This document shows positions 60,274-64,000 of a stretch of DNA of 64,000 nucleotides, piece after piece. The notes under the pieces were generated by a model. It did no database searches. It had not been told where the DNA came from and was given only the letters and a program-made list of their open reading frames with translations. The stretch lies in assembly GCA_004794655.1 (NCBI GenBank), contig SMMW01000585.1, forward strand, positions 10,477,501 through 10,541,500, read 5' to 3'. Positions within the stretch are counted from its first letter, which is position 1. The number at the start of each line of letters is the position of its first letter. The translations under genes and the position numbers were made by a program. The DNA is from Marisa cornuarietis. Taxonomy: Eukaryota > Mollusca > Gastropoda > Architaenioglossa > Ampullariidae.

Positions 60274-63200
60274 CTGTGATGAGCCCTCATCTTGAACGTT
60301 GTGAAGCATCAGACTTCCTAAACACTGGGCAGACCACTAGATTTTGCTGTGGAGAATGTGATGTGTCTACGAAGGATATTGCTTCACAAAAAGTGCACCT
60401 AGTGCCGACACTTACACGAGTGCCTAGCCATGGTGCAAACCAGACATTTTGCAAAGCACAATCAAAGAACCTCTCTTAGCATGGAATAATAGCAGAGTAA
60501 AAGAAGCTCTTAACCACCTGCAGGACATGGTGATTACAGTGGTAAACAGATGTGTGGACACATTGTTTGCAAGAGATTTTAATGAGAGCATATTGGAAAA
60601 CTTGAATGTATAAGGCAGGCCAGTGGAGACAGCGTGCATTCGTTTTCTTCTTTCATTGAAAACTTCTGTATACTGTATGCATAGTTCTTCCTTTTCATTC
60701 CACAAGCGAGGTAAACCTATATTTGTGCAATCCTGACATCATTCCTTCCTCTCACATATAAGAGTTACAAGAATTTTAATGTGCAGTTACTTCTCTGAGA
60801 TTGCTGCTTAACAGGAGTGGTTCTCCCCCACCCCCTTCCCCACTCCATCTTGAGAGTTGATGCCTTCTGTGATACAGTTTTGAACCACTTCTCTTTTGGC
60901 CATATTTAGACAGGTGTTTTTTTTTAATCGATTCTTCATTTTGAACAATATTTAAGTCTAAATTAATTCTCCTTTTGTCACTATAGTGCCAGATGATGCT
61001 GCAGTAGTGAAATTCCATCCATCAAAATATTAAACCTTGTTCACAGGTGTAAGTATGGCATGGACAGTTATTATCTGCATTTTCTGTGTTTCTTTGACTA
61101 TGGATCCTGTGTTTACTATTTCTTTAGAAATGGAAGTAGGTGCAAAATTATTTATAGAAAACAGTTAAGTTTTCAGGATCATGCACCATCCCAACATCAT
61201 TACATTCACAATCACATAAAGAATTCATTTGTGACACTGATTAGAAAGAAGTGATTTAATTAAAGTAAAGCATATATCATCTTGTGGATGAAATCTAGGT
61301 TGTCTAAATATCTTTAAAAACTCTGAAGAAAGGCAAATTTTGTCAGGTAGCACAGTTTGTAAAGAAAGTAACTGGCAGTGAGTCTTCTCCCATAGCACTA
61401 GCATTTAAGTCAACCATCTTTTGATGAAAAGTTTCAAAGAGACTTATTTGTTGAATTCAAAGCTGGAGAGAGACTGACAGTTCAATCATGTCAGAATTTG
61501 TTCTTTTAGTGTTCCTTAAGTGGGTAGTCTTGAAGAATGTTATTCTGAGATTTATTTTCTTTTCACTTAAATGGTGTTTGCTCATTTTTTCGACACTATA
61601 CGAAGTCAAATGTTGTTATTCATCTTGCTTGATCATTTATAACATGGTGTTGCACAGTATAGGTATATTGTTACAAGGGGTCTTCAGATGCATGTTATGT
61701 CTATACTAATGGAAGATTAAGAATGCTTGTTCTAAACAGGTATACTTGTTGATGTGAGATTTAGAAGTAAAATACCATCTGTTTTAACTCTTGGAAGTGT
61801 TCAGGCTTTGTAAGTCTTTTATTGTGGAAGGAAGAACAGCAATTTTCTTCTGAATCAAACATTGAAATTATCGCCCCTCACTGTGTACCTCTTTACAGGA
61901 CTCAATTAGCTTACTGTGATACAGCCTCAGTTGCTGACCTAGCATAAAATACCGAACAGTTTGCCCACTTCACTGTCTATTCTTCATCTCTTCCATCATC
62001 TGTCTTCAAAGAATTCATTGCTGGATTGTGAGTTTTCTGAGATAGATGTAGGGGACCAAAGTTTAGTATACTGCCTATTTCATTCACCTTTTCTTGTGCA
62101 AGTGCCTGCATTGTGGGTTTATCATGTAAATGATCACAGCTTGCAGAAGTTTGTGGAGTGGGGAAGATATTCTGCATTTGTGATCAAAAGAATACATGAA
62201 GAATTATAGCCTGTACAGTTAACAAAAGAGTGCCAAGTTAAGCAAAGATGTGTTTCACAAATGATGCAGAACTGATGTACTCTGAAGAAATGTAGTGCCA
62301 TATGTGATGTTAAAAAAATATATGGACATGTTTTTTGTTAACCTGATATTCTCTGGCCTGCAACGTTTAGCTGCACGCTCCATGTGGAGAGGTCTGTTGA
62401 ATATGTGTGACTCTGAGCCACTGCAGAGTGTGAAAGAAACTGAACAGAAGCTAGAGAGCTGTGTATTTCTTGTTCACATTGAAATGATAGTAACTGTAAG
62501 ATTGCAAGTCATATCAGCTGACCTTGACTTCGGTTCACTTATATTTTGTCTAATATTCAGTTCCACATATTTATAAGAATTTTATTTGTACTGCTGTGCA
62601 GAGGACAAAGATTTATCTTCACATTTGCACCAAAGGGTGATTCTGTTGATATTTCTTTGTTCTTCTTCAGGCTATGAAAACCAGGGAAGCTGTGGCAGCA
62701 TGTTGATTGTATGTTCTATAGAACAGTTATCATGACTGTTACAGCTTAACAAAATTGTTTGATTTGCTGAAATTCAACCATTTTTCTTGGCCAGTATGAA
62801 AATAATTATTTTTGTTTCATTTCATTTAATTATTTGCAGGCTTAATTCTGTGGCCAAGATAATTTTTGTTTGGTTAGAATTGTACATGCTGGTGGAAATG
62901 CACTTGTACTGCTGATTCCCCTGTCTCCAGAAATTTCTAGAGGCTGCTAAATAATGTTTATTTTAGAATGGTATTGTATTAATTTCATTGTTCACTTTCT
63001 CCTGGACCCTTCCTCACCTCCTTTGATATATGTGCTTTTCTGGTTTTCACAGTGACCTCATGTCAGTGGGTTGAATATTTGTGTGCTTCTGTAGGATCCA
63101 GAGTTGAGGCTGAATTAGCATGTATATACCCTTTTTTTTCTCCAGTTGCCATAAATTTGAACACGGTCTATAAACTGTGTAAATTTACAGTTATATATAA

Positions 63201-64000
63201 ATTTGAAAAGAGATACAAGCACATAGCAATGTGAATCCACATCTCAAAATGTCTGGAAGGCACGATTTTAAACAAAAAGGACACCATAAAGGAATGCACG
63301 ATGTTTATATGGGTGAGAAAAATGAAACAGCATAAAAGAAGTATAGCTTATCTGCGAAGTTGGATATTGCTTGATCAGTAGTAGTGCAGAGTGTGGCAGA
63401 GACTCTATTGATACCTGTGCAAACAAAGCAGCATCCTTGATAGGTCAGATGACTGCATTAATTGTCTCTTTAAAAAACAAAAATGCCTTCCACCAAATTC
63501 CTGCTGGAAGAACTGGTAATCGTTTGTTATTTTATGTGACTAATTTTCATAAATAAGTGGTAATAACTATATATATTGCTGCATGAGTGATTCATCTGGG
63601 TCCATATAATGTAAATTTGTAATAGTTACGATTATTTAGATGTTATTTTTAATTTACATTAGGCAATACATGGAGTTCAGACCAACAGTGTAAATATCAT
63701 TAAAGACTGATTGTCTGCAAACATTTGACCTCCACTGCACTATAAATCAGAAATAGTTTTTTTTTATAACATAAGAGCTTTTGGCCATAGTGCTGTGTCA
63801 TTAATTTACTTTTTGTTCTTGATGAGGAGGTGACCTTTTGTCACCAAAGGGCAGAAATATAAATTTTCATAAAAGACATGGAAATAGCATCCCATTCCTT
63901 TTTGATAAAATTATTTTTAAAGGACTCAGGTGCATATTCAATTTTTCATGAAAAATGTCAGTCAAAGTTTCAAAAAGAAATGGAAAACATGCTGAAAGGT
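60274..64000 (+). other. Nuclear receptor 3' UTR of unknown length, then flanking DNA
   Basis: I see no further exon with convincing coding content and no canonical AATAAA close to the stop. An ATTAAA at 61029-61034, followed by a GT-rich stretch, is one possible cleavage signal. The sequence is AT-rich. One dispersed repeat end lies at 61.9 kb. Confidence 0.4.
61897..61958 (+). repeat. 3' end fragment of the same dispersed repeat
   Basis: GTGATACAGCCTCAGTTGCT and GACCTAGCATAAAATACC align to the end of the 31.3-kb repeat with a few substitutions. Only the terminal part is present. Confidence 0.5.

Overview
The window is a stretch of animal nuclear genome, most likely from a mollusc and probably a gastropod. 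The grounds are GT-AG introns in the one clear gene, long AT-rich intergenic DNA full of simple repeats, tRNA-derived SINEs of a type I associate with molluscs, decayed LINE, hAT and Helitron pieces, and an invertebrate-type NR1-like nuclear receptor. The species call is inference. There are no operons, ribosome-binding sites or CRISPR arrays, and nearly all long open frames are chance or repeat-derived. The one secure protein-coding gene is a nuclear receptor on the plus strand at about 55.97-60.27 kb. Seven exons join in phase into 518 residues: a Ser/Pro-rich N-terminus, a complete two-zinc-finger DNA-binding domain with P-box CEACKG, a hinge, and a ligand-binding domain ending in an intact AF-2 core (LIMEVL). 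Upstream 5' UTR exons and the promoter are not identified. About 1.3 kb upstream of the first coding exon lies a perfect AGGTCA-CAG-TGACCT palindrome inside a DR4/IR3 composite, and AGGTCA clusters also occur at 25.5 and 41.6 kb. Layout: 0-9 kb is mostly featureless apart from a 673-bp foldback transposon with an 8-bp target duplication (3.3-4.0 kb) and a 36-bp perfect palindrome (5.0 kb). A CpG-containing segment at 9.26-9.35 kb looks like a housekeeping promoter with a 12-codon first exon. 9-31 kb holds a LINE fragment (12.5-12.8 kb), SINEs (16.6, 22.7, 24.05 kb), a 769-bp hAT remnant with target duplication (17.4-18.15 kb), a 142-bp MITE (18.9 kb), a degenerate minisatellite (20.9-21.6 kb) and a Helitron/Pif1-type helicase relic (30.7-30.9 kb). 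31-40 kb has long microsatellites, a CRE-bearing promoter-like segment (36.2-36.43 kb) and a frameshifted LINE reverse transcriptase (38.05-39.22 kb). 40-55 kb has a 33-bp minisatellite of about 24 units (44.3-45.1 kb), several unrecognised exon-like pieces (44.05, 45.54, 46.06-47.06, 50.6 kb) and an old direct duplication (47.53-48.47 kb versus 51.8-53.29 kb). 60.3-64 kb is 3' UTR and flanking DNA in which I see no further gene.
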